This document shows positions 43,260-52,234 of a stretch of DNA of 64,000 nt, in pieces (positions within the stretch are counted from its first letter, which is position 1; each line of letters begins with the position of its first letter). Below the pieces are notes generated by a model that saw only the letters and a list, made by a program, of their open reading frames with translations, searched no databases and was not told the DNA's origin. Source of the DNA: Chitinophagaceae bacterium (GTDB taxonomy: Bacteria > Bacteroidota > Bacteroidia > Chitinophagales > Chitinophagaceae). Location of the stretch: the NCBI GenBank assembly GCA_016721725.1, contig JADKHN010000002.1, forward strand, positions 62,001 through 126,000. The letters are read 5' to 3'. A program made the position numbers and the translations under genes.

Positions 43260-43310
43260 GGAAAATGGATAATGGATAATGCCCGCCCGGCTGAACGCCG
43301 TTCGGACGGG
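43260..43310 (+). repeat. Heptamer array plus GC-rich hairpin after pfkA
   Basis: GGAAAAT, GGATAAT, GGATAAT in register begin 6 bp after the pfkA stop and are followed by a compact GC-rich palindrome at 43282-43310 (CCCG...GAACGCCGTTC...CGGG). There is no T-run. Confidence 0.65.
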
Positions 43311-43350
43311 GATAATGGAAGACGATGAAAACTAAAACCAAGCTGGCTGC

Positions 43351-44841
43351 ATGAGCAAACACATCACCAAGTACTTACACAAACAAATGGATAAAGAGGC
43401 CGGAATCGCCCACTCACAGAAGAAGACCAAGATCGTGGCCACGGTTGGACCGGCCTGCGATAATTACGACAAACTGCTCGAACTGGTCAGGGCCGGGGTC
43501 AATGTTTTCAGACTGAATTTTTCGCATGGCGCCTACGAGGATAAGAAGAAAGTGATCGACTTCATCCGCCAGATCAATAAGAATGAACCGGTGAACATCG
43601 CCATCCTGGCCGATCTACAGGGACCCAAACTGAGGGTGGGAGAACTGGCCGATGGCCAGATCGAACTCGAGGAAGGTGATGAGATCATCTTCACTACGGA
43701 AAAAGTGGTCGGCACCAAATCAAAGGTCTATGTTTCTTATCCCCACCTGGCCAAGGACCTCCAGATCGGCGAGCGGATATTCCTCGATGACGGCAAAATG
43801 GAAGTGGCCGTAAAAAAGATCATCAATGAAAAGGAAGTGCTGGTCGGTGTCACGGTCGGCGGCACCCTCTTACCCAAGAAAGGGGTCAACCTGCCCGATT
43901 CGGCGCTCACCATGCCTTCGCTCACGGAAAAAGATATCGCCGACCTCGAATTCATCATCGACCATCAACTGGATTGGGTGGCCCTGTCATTTGTGCGGAA
44001 AGCGGTTGATATCACCGACCTCAAGAAAAGGATCAAAGACCGGGACAGCAAACTCAAGGTCATCGCCAAGATCGAGATGCCCGAAGCGCTGAAGAATATC
44101 CGGGATATCATTGTGGAAAGCGATGGCATCATGGTGGCCCGCGGCGACCTGGGGGTCGAACTCCCGGTCGAGCAGGTTCCCATCCTGCAGAAAGAGATCA
44201 TTAAAAAATGTATGCACCGGGCCAAACCCGTCATCGTGGCCACCCAGATGATGGAAAGCATGATGGACCGCACCAAGCCCAACCGCAGCGAGGTGACCGA
44301 TGTGGCCAACGCCGTACTGGAAGGCGCCGACGCCGTAATGCTCAGCGGCGAGACCGCCATGGGCGATTACCCGGTACTGGTAGTACAGACCATGAGCAAG
44401 ATCATCCTGGAAGTAGAAAGCACCTTATATGATTATAACCGGGACGATATCCTCGCGCCGCAACCCCACTCCCCTTCTTTCCTGAGCGACGCGATCTGCT
44501 ACAGCGCCTGCCAACTGGCCCATGATACCGACGCGCATGCCCTGATCGGCATGACGCAGAGCGGGTACACGGCCTTTATGCTGAGCAGTTACCGTCCTAA
44601 AGCCCCCCTTTATATTTTCAGTAAGGAAAAGACCCTCATCAGCCAGTTGAGCCTGAGCTGGGGCGTCAGGGCATTTTATTATGCCGAGGAAGAAAGCCTG
44701 GATGACATCATCTTCGACCAGATCGGCATACTCAAAGAAAGAGGATTCCTCGTATCCGGTGATGTGGTGGTCAATACCGGCAGCACACCGGTTGACCTGC
44801 ACTTGCCGACGAATATGGTGAAGGTGACGAAAGTGGAATAA
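43351..44841 (+). CDS. pyk: Pyruvate kinase
   Basis: 496 residues. TKIVATVGPACD and VNVFRLNFSHG open the barrel; ILADLQGPKLRVG leads into the small B domain (about 90-185); the active-site segment IKVIAKIEMPEAL..IMVARGDLGVELP has the catalytic lysine and metal ligands; VIVATQMMESM and EVTDVANAVLEGADAVMLSGETA complete the A domain; the C-terminal effector domain is present. It makes pyruvate and ATP from phosphoenolpyruvate. It is downstream of pfkA with a heptamer array and hairpin between them, so partial readthrough is possible. Confidence 0.97.
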   Translation: MSKHITKYLHKQMDKEAGIAHSQKKTKIVATVGPACDNYDKLLELVRAGVNVFRLNFSHGAYEDKKKVIDFIRQINKNEPVNIAILADLQGPKLRVGELADGQIELEEGDEIIFTTEKVVGTKSKVYVSYPHLAKDLQIGERIFLDDGKMEVAVKKIINEKEVLVGVTVGGTLLPKKGVNLPDSALTMPSLTEKDIADLEFIIDHQLDWVALSFVRKAVDITDLKKRIKDRDSKLKVIAKIEMPEALKNIRDIIVESDGIMVARGDLGVELPVEQVPILQKEIIKKCMHRAKPVIVATQMMESMMDRTKPNRSEVTDVANAVLEGADAVMLSGETAMGDYPVLVVQTMSKIILEVESTLYDYNRDDILAPQPHSPSFLSDAICYSACQLAHDTDAHALIGMTQSGYTAFMLSSYRPKAPLYIFSKEKTLISQLSLSWGVRAFYYAEEESLDDIIFDQIGILKERGFLVSGDVVVNTGSTPVDLHLPTNMVKVTKVE

Positions 44842-44849
44842 GATTGGAA

Positions 44850-44963
44850 CGTTTAAGACGTTTAAAGGATCATATTTAATTTCATAGCCATCCAATTAGA
44901 GCATACCTCAAGTCTCGAAAAAGCCTTAAACGAATTAAACGTCTTAAACGACTTAAACCTTTT
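44850..44963. terminator. Bidirectional inverted repeat between pyk and the DUF1761 gene
   Basis: A perfect 16-bp pair CGTTTAAGACGTTTAA (44850-44865) and TTAAACGTCTTAAACG (44935-44950) with a 69-nt loop, followed by ACTTAAACC and six T. It starts 8 bp after the pyk stop and ends 13 bp before the stop of the convergent gene. The long loop makes it weak as a classical terminator. Confidence 0.45.
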
Positions 44964-44976
44964 TTAAACTTACTAC

Positions 44977-45399
44977 CTATCTCCAACTGCAAATGATGAT
45001 CCCCGCGATCACATTCCCCGCAATCGCGTAACCGGCATTGATCAGGAACAGGCCCAGCGGCTTTTTCTCATAGAAATAATTGACCGCGATCGTTGAGGAG
45101 CAGAAACAACATCCGACAAAAGCGCCGATCTTGATCCCGCTCAACCAGCCGCCGACCACTCCCAGCTTTTCCGCCAGTATGGCAATGGCCAGGCTTTGAA
45201 TGAACATCATCAGTAAGGATCCGCCAAACATGATTCCCATGCCTTTTTTCGCATTGGGATCATTCACGTCGATCTTCAGGTAAGCGATCCATTTGGGAGC
45301 GAACAATATCTTGGAATACCATAAAGCGCCTAATGCGAAATAAGCCAGTGTAGCCACGCCAATGGCGATCCAGTTGAGATAGTCAAATAGTGCTGTCAT
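44977..45399 (-). CDS. DUF1761 family membrane protein
   Basis: 140 residues with four membrane helices. The first block WIAIGVATLAYFALGALWYS and the following FAPKWIAYLK match the conserved opening of DUF1761; the later NYFYEKKPLGLFLINAGY is also characteristic. The function is unknown. It is convergent with pyk and has a heptamer array upstream of its start. Confidence 0.82.
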   Translation of the reverse strand: MTALFDYLNWIAIGVATLAYFALGALWYSKILFAPKWIAYLKIDVNDPNAKKGMGIMFGGSLLMMFIQSLAIAILAEKLGVVGGWLSGIKIGAFVGCCFCSSTIAVNYFYEKKPLGLFLINAGYAIAGNVIAGIIICSWR

Positions 45400-45462
45400 A
45401 TGAGTTGATTTTGATTGTACAGGGAAATGTACAAAGATTTTTGAAGTATTGCAAGGGATGAC

Positions 45463-45497
45463 GGAGAATGGAGAATGGAGAATGAAAAATGGATGAT
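45463..45497 (+). repeat. Heptamer array GGAGAAT-type
   Basis: Three GGAGAAT units, then GAAAAAT and GGATGAT in register, between two minus-strand genes. Confidence 0.8.
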
Positions 45498-45546
45498 GCT
45501 ACGGTTCTCTAGTATCAGTGTAATTTTACAATCCGAATTCATTCAA

Positions 45547-45622
45547 CCACAAACCACAAACCACAAACCACAAACCACAAACCACAAACCACAAACCACA
45601 AACTTCCAACTTCAAACCTCTA
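45547..45622 (-). repeat. Heptamer array (TTTGTGG)8 plus degenerate units reaching a stop codon
   Basis: Eight exact copies of CCACAAA on the plus strand (45547-45602; TTTGTGG, or GGTTTGT by rotation, on the minus strand), then four degenerate units in the same register on the minus strand: GGCAAGT, TAGAGGT, TTGAAGT, TGGAAGT. The TAG of the NTF2-like gene (45622-45620) lies inside the TAGAGGT unit. Confidence 0.9.
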
Positions 45623-46093
45623 ACTTGCCCCTTCCATAAACCTGATCAAATTCCGCTTCGCCTGGTTCCTGATCTTTCGTTGAAAAAAACTGTTCCAGCC
45701 CAGCAGCCACCCGCTGAAACCCAGGGCCTGGGAGCTCCATTTATGCAGACTGAAAGCATCACTATGCTCAATGATCTTCCCGTCGGCAAAACGCATGTTA
45801 GCCCGGATGCGGTTCACCACTTTACGGCCGGTCTTGGAAAAAGTATAGGTAGCCACCCAGTTGCAGGTACTGTATTCCTCGTCCAGGTGGATGATATTGC
45901 CATAGGTGAGCGAAAAATCCTTTGCCTGGCCGCACAACATTGTCCACATAGACCTGGCTGCCTTCCCCTCCAGCAAACCGAATACCGGGTCAAAAAAAAC
46001 GATATCGTCATGGTAACAACTAATCATGCTTTCAGCATCCAGTTTTTGAAAGGACTGGTAGAACCGGTGGATCAGCTCCTCATTATTTGTCAT
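45620..46093 (-). CDS. NTF2-like (SnoaL-type) domain protein
   Basis: 157 residues from ATG 46093. The opening MTNNEELIHRFYQSFQKLDA and HDDIVFFDPVFGLLEGKAARSMW are the conserved parts of SnoaL/NTF2-like proteins, an alpha+beta cone fold used by small isomerases, dehydratases and binding proteins. The activity is unknown. The last codons (GAS*) coincide with a heptamer array, so the stop may have been supplied by it. The upstream in-frame extension to 46123 is not conserved-looking. It is divergent from the CocE-type pair. Confidence 0.75.
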   Translation of the reverse strand: MTNNEELIHRFYQSFQKLDAESMISCYHDDIVFFDPVFGLLEGKAARSMWTMLCGQAKDFSLTYGNIIHLDEEYSTCNWVATYTFSKTGRKVVNRIRANMRFADGKIIEHSDAFSLHKWSSQALGFSGWLLGWNSFFQRKIRNQAKRNLIRFMEGAS

Positions 46094-46138
46094 AATTGAA
46101 TTTAGTTTGATTAAATTTAGCACTCAAATCATGATTCA

Positions 46139-48019
46139 ATGAAAAAAACTTTCATCGCCCTCTTGCTTGTGCTCAGCTTTTCAGCGGTTCGGTCACAAAA
46201 TGCCGACTCCCTGTGGACCCGGGAACATTACTATAAGATCGAAAGGATGATCCCCATGCGGGACGGGGCCAAACTGTTCACCGCATTCTACATCCCGAAG
46301 GACAGCAGCGAAAGACACCCGATCCTGTTCAACCGCACTCCCTATACCTGTTACCCTTATGGTGAGGATCAATTCAATCCCCGTTTATATATGACCTATT
46401 GGCTCAACTACCTTAAGAAAGGCTATATCATTGCCATACAGGATGTACGGGGCAAGTGGATGAGTGAAGGCGATTTCGTTGACGTCAGGCCGTTCAACCC
46501 CGATAAAAAAGGAAAGGAGATCGACGAAGCCAGCGATACCTATGACGCGATCGACTGGATGGTGAACCATATCCCGGGAAACAACAACCGCGTTGGCGTC
46601 ATGGGCATCTCCTATCCCGGATTCTATTCCACCATGGCCGCGCTCAGCGGGCATCCGGCCTTGAAGGCGGTCAGTCCCCAGGCTCCCGTCACCGACTGGT
46701 TCCAGGGCGACGACTTTCACCATAATGGCGCTTTCTTCATCATGGACGGATTCGGTTTTTACAGCGGGTTCGGTAAGCCAAGGCCTAAACCAACCAAAGA
46801 GTGGAGCCAGGGTTACCGGATACCTTCGCAGGATAATTATGATTTTTATCTGAAGACCGGCGCGTTGAAGAATTTCTCGAAGATCATGGGCGACAGTATT
46901 GCATTCTGGAAAGACCTCTATGCCCATCCCGATTACGACGATTGGTGGAAAGCCAGGAATCCCCGGAATTTTGTGACGAATGTGAAACCGGCCGTTTTGG
47001 TTGTAGGCGGTTTATTTGACGCCGAGGATTGCTTCGGGGCCTGGAGTCTTTACAAAGCCATTGAAACCAAAAGCGGTAAGACCGATAACCGGCTGGTCAT
47101 GGGCCCATGGGTTCATGGCGGATGGGGCGGCCGCGGAGACGGCAGTTTCCTCGGCAACGTCCGGTTCGGTGATAAGACCAGTGAATATTATCAGCAGAAC
47201 ATCGAGATCCCCTTTTTTGAATATCATTTAAGGTCGAACGGCGGCGTTCAGGATATCGCCGAAGCCAATATCTATTTCAGCGGGGAAAACAAATGGAGAA
47301 AGCTGGATCAATGGCCTCCGAAAAATGTGACATACAAGAAACTGATACTGCATGCAAATGGAAAACTGTCATTCGAAAATGAACAGGGCCCTAACGCCTA
47401 TTATGAATACATCAGCGACCCGGCACACCCGGTACCCTACACCGAGGATGTTCACCTGGGCCGGACGACCGAATACATGACCGATGACCAGCGTTTCGCC
47501 AGCCGAAGAACCGATGTACTGAGTTTTACTACCGATATCCTGGACCAGGACATCAGCCTGGGGGGACCGCTGGTGGCCGATCTCATGGCCAGCCTGTCCA
47601 CCACCGACGCTGATTTCGTAGTGAAACTGATCGATGTGTTCCCGGACGAATTCCAATATGATGAGACCGTTTCCGGAAAAGGCAACGGGAAGGATTATCC
47701 GATGGGCGGTTACCAGATGCTGGTACGCGGCGAGATCATGCGGGGCAAATACCGGAACAGCTTTGAAAAACCGATCCCCTTTGTTCCCGGCAAGGTCAGT
47801 GAAGTGAAATACACTTTACCCGATGTGGCGCATACCTTCAAAAAAGGACACCGCATCATGATCCAGGTCCAGAGCAGCTGGTTCCCGCTGGCGGACCGTA
47901 ATCCGCAAAAATTCACCAATATTTACCAATGCGATGACAGCGATTTCCAGAAGTCGACGATCAGGATCCATTTTGGAAAGAACAATCAAACCTCATTCAC
48001 CCTTCCCGTCATACAATGA
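46139..48019 (+). CDS. Secreted CocE/NonD (X-Pro dipeptidyl-peptidase S15-like) hydrolase 1
   Basis: 626 residues with a signal peptide (MKKTFIALLLVLSFSAVRSQ). The alpha/beta-hydrolase motifs are MRDGAKLFTAFYIPKD, RTPYTCYPYGED, VRGKWMSEGDF, and nucleophile elbow GVMGISYPGF (S158); GGLFDAEDCFGAW and MGPWVHGGWG bring the acid and histidine. The C-terminal jelly-roll (ITQVSSWFPL-like end) is the usual S15 partner domain. Substrates of this group are esters or N-terminal X-Pro peptides. Its stop overlaps the start of the next gene by 4 bp (ATGA), showing coupled translation with a paralogue. Confidence 0.87.
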   Translation: MKKTFIALLLVLSFSAVRSQNADSLWTREHYYKIERMIPMRDGAKLFTAFYIPKDSSERHPILFNRTPYTCYPYGEDQFNPRLYMTYWLNYLKKGYIIAIQDVRGKWMSEGDFVDVRPFNPDKKGKEIDEASDTYDAIDWMVNHIPGNNNRVGVMGISYPGFYSTMAALSGHPALKAVSPQAPVTDWFQGDDFHHNGAFFIMDGFGFYSGFGKPRPKPTKEWSQGYRIPSQDNYDFYLKTGALKNFSKIMGDSIAFWKDLYAHPDYDDWWKARNPRNFVTNVKPAVLVVGGLFDAEDCFGAWSLYKAIETKSGKTDNRLVMGPWVHGGWGGRGDGSFLGNVRFGDKTSEYYQQNIEIPFFEYHLRSNGGVQDIAEANIYFSGENKWRKLDQWPPKNVTYKKLILHANGKLSFENEQGPNAYYEYISDPAHPVPYTEDVHLGRTTEYMTDDQRFASRRTDVLSFTTDILDQDISLGGPLVADLMASLSTTDADFVVKLIDVFPDEFQYDETVSGKGNGKDYPMGGYQMLVRGEIMRGKYRNSFEKPIPFVPGKVSEVKYTLPDVAHTFKKGHRIMIQVQSSWFPLADRNPQKFTNIYQCDDSDFQKSTIRIHFGKNNQTSFTLPVIQ

Positions 48020-49848
48020 TCAGAACCCTAACCTCCCTCTTGTCATTCCTGTTCTTCGGGCTGGTCACCCATGCACAGGGCAATTATGTCAAGGAACATT
48101 ACACCAAGCTGGATACCACCATCACCATGCGTGACGGCGTTAAATTGTACACGGTCATCTATTTGCCCAAAGACGTGACGCAATCCTACCCCATCCTGAT
48201 GGAACGCACACCCTATTCCGCCGGACCTTACGGCGACCGTTACCCGCAGGAGATCGGCCCCAACACCGGACTTATGAAGGAACAGTACATCTTCGTCAAC
48301 CAGGATGTCAGGGGGCGATTCATGAGTGAAAGCGTCTTCCTGGAAGTGACGCCGTATATCTCCAATAAAAAATCATCGAAGGATGTGGATGAAAGCAGCG
48401 ATACCTATGATACGGTGGATTGGTTATTGAAGAACATCAAGAACAACAATGGCCGTGTAGGGCTTTATGGCATTTCCTACCCCGGCTTTTACGCGACGGC
48501 CTGCCTGCCAGGCGCCCATCCCGCCATAAGGGCCGTGAGCCCGCAGGCGCCTGTGACCGATGAGTTCATCGGAGACGATGCCAACCACAACGGGGCCTTC
48601 TTCCTGCTCGACAATTTCGGTTTCATGAACTTCTTCGATATGGAGAGGAAGGGCCCGGTCAAGGATTACGGCAAACCCGTTTTTCAGCACAATGCCAAAG
48701 ATGCCTATGCCTTCTTCCTGAAAATGGGAACGATCAGCGAAACCAACGGGCCGAAATACTACAACAACAAAAGCGTGATCTGGAATGAATACCTCCAGCA
48801 CGATACCTATGATGCCTACTGGAGATCCAGGAATATCCGGCAGCACCTGAAGAACATCAATATCCCGACGCTGGTGGTGGGCGGCTGGTTCGATGCGGAG
48901 GATCTGTTCGGCGCACTGCAAACCTACCGGGCCATCGAAACACAATCCCCAAATAACCAGAACCGACTGGTGATGGGGCCCTGGACCCATGGCGCCTGGG
49001 GATCGAACGACTGGAACAAATTCGCAACACATGAATTCGGAACTAATACCAGTAAATACTTCCAGGATTCGCTGGAGACCCCTTTCTTCAATTTTTACCT
49101 CAAAGACAAAGGGTATTTCAATGCTGCGGAAGCCACTCTATTCGAGACAGGCAGCAACCGATGGGTCAATCATGCGGTTTGGCCCCCCGCTGCTTCAAAA
49201 CCCACTGAATACTACTTTGGTGAGAACAATCAATTAAGCCTGGGCAGGAATACCGCTAAGAACAGTTTCAGCGAATATCTAAGCGACCCCGCGAAACCGG
49301 TTCCCTATACCAACGGAACCTATGCCCGGAGGAACAATGAATATATGGCCGAAGACCAGCGTTTCACTTCTTCCAGGCCCGATGTGCTTACCTTTGAAAC
49401 CGAAGTACTGCAGGAAGATCTCACCCTGGCCGGTCCGATCAGCGCCGATCTGTTCGTGAGCATGACAGGTACAGATGCCGATTTCATCGTAAAACTCATT
49501 GATGTTTTGCCCGACGGCGAACCCAATGTCAAGAACGCCCCGAGGGGATTCCAGATGGCCGGCATGCAACGCCTGGTCAGGGCCGAAGTGATGAGGGGAA
49601 AATTCAGGAACAGTTTTGAGAAGCCGGAACCCTTCATTCCCGGCAAGGTCGCGGAAGTGAGATTCAACCTGAATGATGTTTCACATGTTTTTAAAAAAGG
49701 ACACCGCATCATGGTCCAGGTACAAAGCAGCTGGTTCCCGTTGGTTGACCGCAACCCGCAGCAATTCATGCGCATCCCGGATGCGAAGGCTACCGATTTT
49801 AAAAAAGCGACCATCCGGCTTCATCACGATGCGACCAATGCCAAGTAA
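48016..49848 (+). CDS. Secreted CocE/NonD (S15-like) hydrolase 2
   Basis: 610 residues, a clear paralogue of the preceding gene with the same layout: signal peptide ending HAQG, MRDGVKLYTVIYLPKD, nucleophile S154 in LYGISYPGF, GGWFDAEDLFGAL, MGPWTHGAWG, and the C-terminal jelly-roll. It starts inside the stop of the upstream gene (ATGA). Sequence divergence between the copies is substantial, so the duplication is old and the substrates may differ. A GH20 gene follows 33 bp downstream, continuing the operon. Confidence 0.87.
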   Translation: MIRTLTSLLSFLFFGLVTHAQGNYVKEHYTKLDTTITMRDGVKLYTVIYLPKDVTQSYPILMERTPYSAGPYGDRYPQEIGPNTGLMKEQYIFVNQDVRGRFMSESVFLEVTPYISNKKSSKDVDESSDTYDTVDWLLKNIKNNNGRVGLYGISYPGFYATACLPGAHPAIRAVSPQAPVTDEFIGDDANHNGAFFLLDNFGFMNFFDMERKGPVKDYGKPVFQHNAKDAYAFFLKMGTISETNGPKYYNNKSVIWNEYLQHDTYDAYWRSRNIRQHLKNINIPTLVVGGWFDAEDLFGALQTYRAIETQSPNNQNRLVMGPWTHGAWGSNDWNKFATHEFGTNTSKYFQDSLETPFFNFYLKDKGYFNAAEATLFETGSNRWVNHAVWPPAASKPTEYYFGENNQLSLGRNTAKNSFSEYLSDPAKPVPYTNGTYARRNNEYMAEDQRFTSSRPDVLTFETEVLQEDLTLAGPISADLFVSMTGTDADFIVKLIDVLPDGEPNVKNAPRGFQMAGMQRLVRAEVMRGKFRNSFEKPEPFIPGKVAEVRFNLNDVSHVFKKGHRIMVQVQSSWFPLVDRNPQQFMRIPDAKATDFKKATIRLHHDATNAK

Positions 49849-49881
49849 GATCATTTTACCTGTCTTAAAGAACTGATCAAT

Positions 49882-51944
49882 ATGAAAAAAATCCTCCCCG
49901 CCCTCCTTTTGATCGCCAGCCTGAACGGGCTTGCACAGAATGAACTGAACATCGTACCCCGGCCTGCTGCATTGAAAATGGGCAATGGCACCACAACGAT
50001 TGACAGGAACACGGTGATCATCTTAGAAGGCAGCGGACTGGAAAAGAATGCGGCCTATCTGAACGACCAACTGACCCTGCTGCTCGGTTATGCACTGAAG
50101 ATAAGCGCCAAACCACAGGGATCCGGAGCGATCAGGCTGAATTATGAAAGGCTTGACAAACCGCTCCCGGGGCTTATAAAAAATACATCGATTACCTGGC
50201 CACTTATAAGTACAATACTTTTCACTGGCACCTCACCGATGACCAGGGCTGGCGGATCGAGATCAAGAAATATCCCTTACTAACGGAAAAGGGCAGCTGC
50301 CGGGAGCAGACCCTGGTGGGCCGATACGGCAGCAACAAATATGACGGCACCCGGTACTGCGGTTATTATACCCAGGAGGAGATCAAAGAAGTGGTACAAT
50401 ACGCAGCAGACCGTTACATTACGGTCATCCCGGAAATTGAGATGCCCGGCCACGCCACCGCAGCCCTGTTCAGCTATCCCTACCTGGGTTGCACAAAAGG
50501 CCCTTATAAAGTGATGGACACCTGGGGTGTGCTGGATGATGTGTTCTGCGCCGGCAACGACAGCACATTCACTTTTTTACAGGACGTACTGGATGAAGTG
50601 ATCCAATTGTTCCCGTCAACCTATATCCACATCGGCGGAGACGAATGCCCCAAGGAAAGATGGAAGAAATGCCCGCTCTGCCAGGCCAGGATAAAGAAGG
50701 AGAACCTGAAGGATGAACATGAACTGCAGAGCTATTTCATCAACCGGATCGAAAAATACCTCAACAGCAAGGGACGCCGGATCATCGGCTGGGATGAGAT
50801 CCTGGAAGGCGGACTGGCGCCCAACGCCACCGTGATGAGCTGGCGAGGGGAAGAAGGCGGCATTGAAGCGGCCAAGCAGAACCACGATGTGATCATGACC
50901 CCTGGCAGCCATTGCTATTTCGATCACAGCCAGAGCAGAAACGAAGACAGCGTGACCATCGGCGGATACCTGCCCCTGGAAAAAGTATATGCCTATGAAC
51001 CGGTACCGGCGGTTCTCAATGCCACACAGGCCAAACATATCCTGGGCGCCCAGGGGAATATGTGGACCGAATACCAGAAAAATCCTGCCAAAGTGGAATA
51101 CATGTTGTTCCCGAGGATCATGGCGCTGAGCGAAGTACTCTGGTCGCCCAGATCGAAAAGGGACTGGGCCGATTTTGAAAGGAGATTACCCGTTCTGTTC
51201 AGCCGGCTTGACGCCCGGGGTACCAACTACAGCAAGGCCTATTTCGACCTGCAGGCCACCGTGGCCCCTGCGCCGGGATCCGGAGGCGTACAGGTGAACC
51301 TGGAAAGCAAATTGAAAAACGCGGATATCCGATACCGGTATAATACCTCGGAATTCAATCCCTACACTTCGCCGGTCATGGTGGGCAAATCGGTGGAGAT
51401 CGGTTTCTCCACGTTCAAAAACGGCAGCCCGGTCAATATCAACACCCTGAAATTCACATTCAATAAAGCTACCGGTAAAAAGATCACGATCGTCAATGCC
51501 CCCTCCAAATCCTATCCCGGCGACGGGGCTTTCACCCTGGTGAACGGGATCCAGAATGAAAAGGGTTTGTCCAAGTCGAATGAATTTCTCGGATTCCTCG
51601 GTAAGGACCTGGACGCCACGATCGACCTGGGAAAAGACATGGAGATCAGCGCTGTGACCGTGAGAACGTTGAACCAGAACGGCAGCTGGATCTACCTGCC
51701 CGCGCAACTTGAGCTGACCATCTCGCCTGATATCGACACCACCCTCATCACCAAACATGCCCCGATAGAAACGATCACCCAGTTGGTAAAGAACGAACAG
51801 AATATCCAGACCATCCGTCTGCCCGAACCCAAAAAAGGCCGTTATATCCGGATCCTGGCGAAGAACTTCGGCATGATCCCCTCGGGCAAACCCGGCGCGG
51901 GTAACCCGGCCTGGCTGTTCGTGGATGAGATCGTGGTGGAATGA
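49882..51944 (+). pseudogene. Beta-N-acetylhexosaminidase (GH20), frameshifted with internal deletion
   Basis: The 5' frame (49882-50283) encodes a signal peptide and part of the GH20b domain (NIVPRPAALKMGNGT), then from about 50169 reads nonsense to a stop at 50281-50283. The catalytic domain continues in another frame from GAYKKYIDYLATYKYN (starting near 50169) through HWHLTDDQGWRIEIKKYP to the catalytic pair in HIGGDECPKERW and the C-terminal domains, ending at 51944. Compared with family members, the end of the GH20b domain and the strand with the conserved PRFAxRG segment (about 70-90 residues) are missing at the junction. The active-site residues remain, so this is either a recent pseudogene or a sequence/assembly error. 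Without the defect it would release terminal GlcNAc. Confidence 0.8.
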
Positions 51945-52062
51945 GGTTGAAGGTTGGAGGTTGGAAGTTGGAGGTGGAAGGCAGGAGGTTGGAGGTTTAA
52001 AGTTTAAGGTTAGAGGTTTAAGGTTAGAGGTTTAAGGTTAGAGGTTTAAGGTTAGGGGTTTC
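51944..52062 (+). repeat. Heptamer array GGTTAGA/GGTTTAA-type starting at the GH20 stop
   Basis: About 17 units with loosened register near the start (GGTTGAA, GGTTGGA, then a 14-bp pair GGTTTAA-GGTTAGA repeated four times). It begins in the TGA at 51942-51944. Confidence 0.8.
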
Positions 52063-52066
52063 TTCT

Positions 52067-52113
52067 TTTTTGTCATCCCTCTTTTTTTATCATCCCGAGG
52101 CACGAGGGATCTA
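52067..52113. repeat. Short dispersed palindromic words (GTCATCCC / ATCCCGAGGCACGAGGGAT)
   Basis: GTCATCCCTC, a run of T, and a small palindrome ATCCC-gaggcacga-GGGAT. It resembles the CCTGAGCTTG words at 37424 and 61968 in style and probably belongs to the same class of dispersed intergenic repeats. The remainder of 52114-52234 shows nothing recognisable. Confidence 0.4.
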
Positions 52114-52234
52114 ATCTATCCTGCACCCATAAGCCTATGAAACCAGCATACCCTATTCATTCTTCCCCATACCCTGATCATTTTGATTGACTGATATAAA
52201 AACGTAATTTTATCTCCACCCACATTACGCTAAC

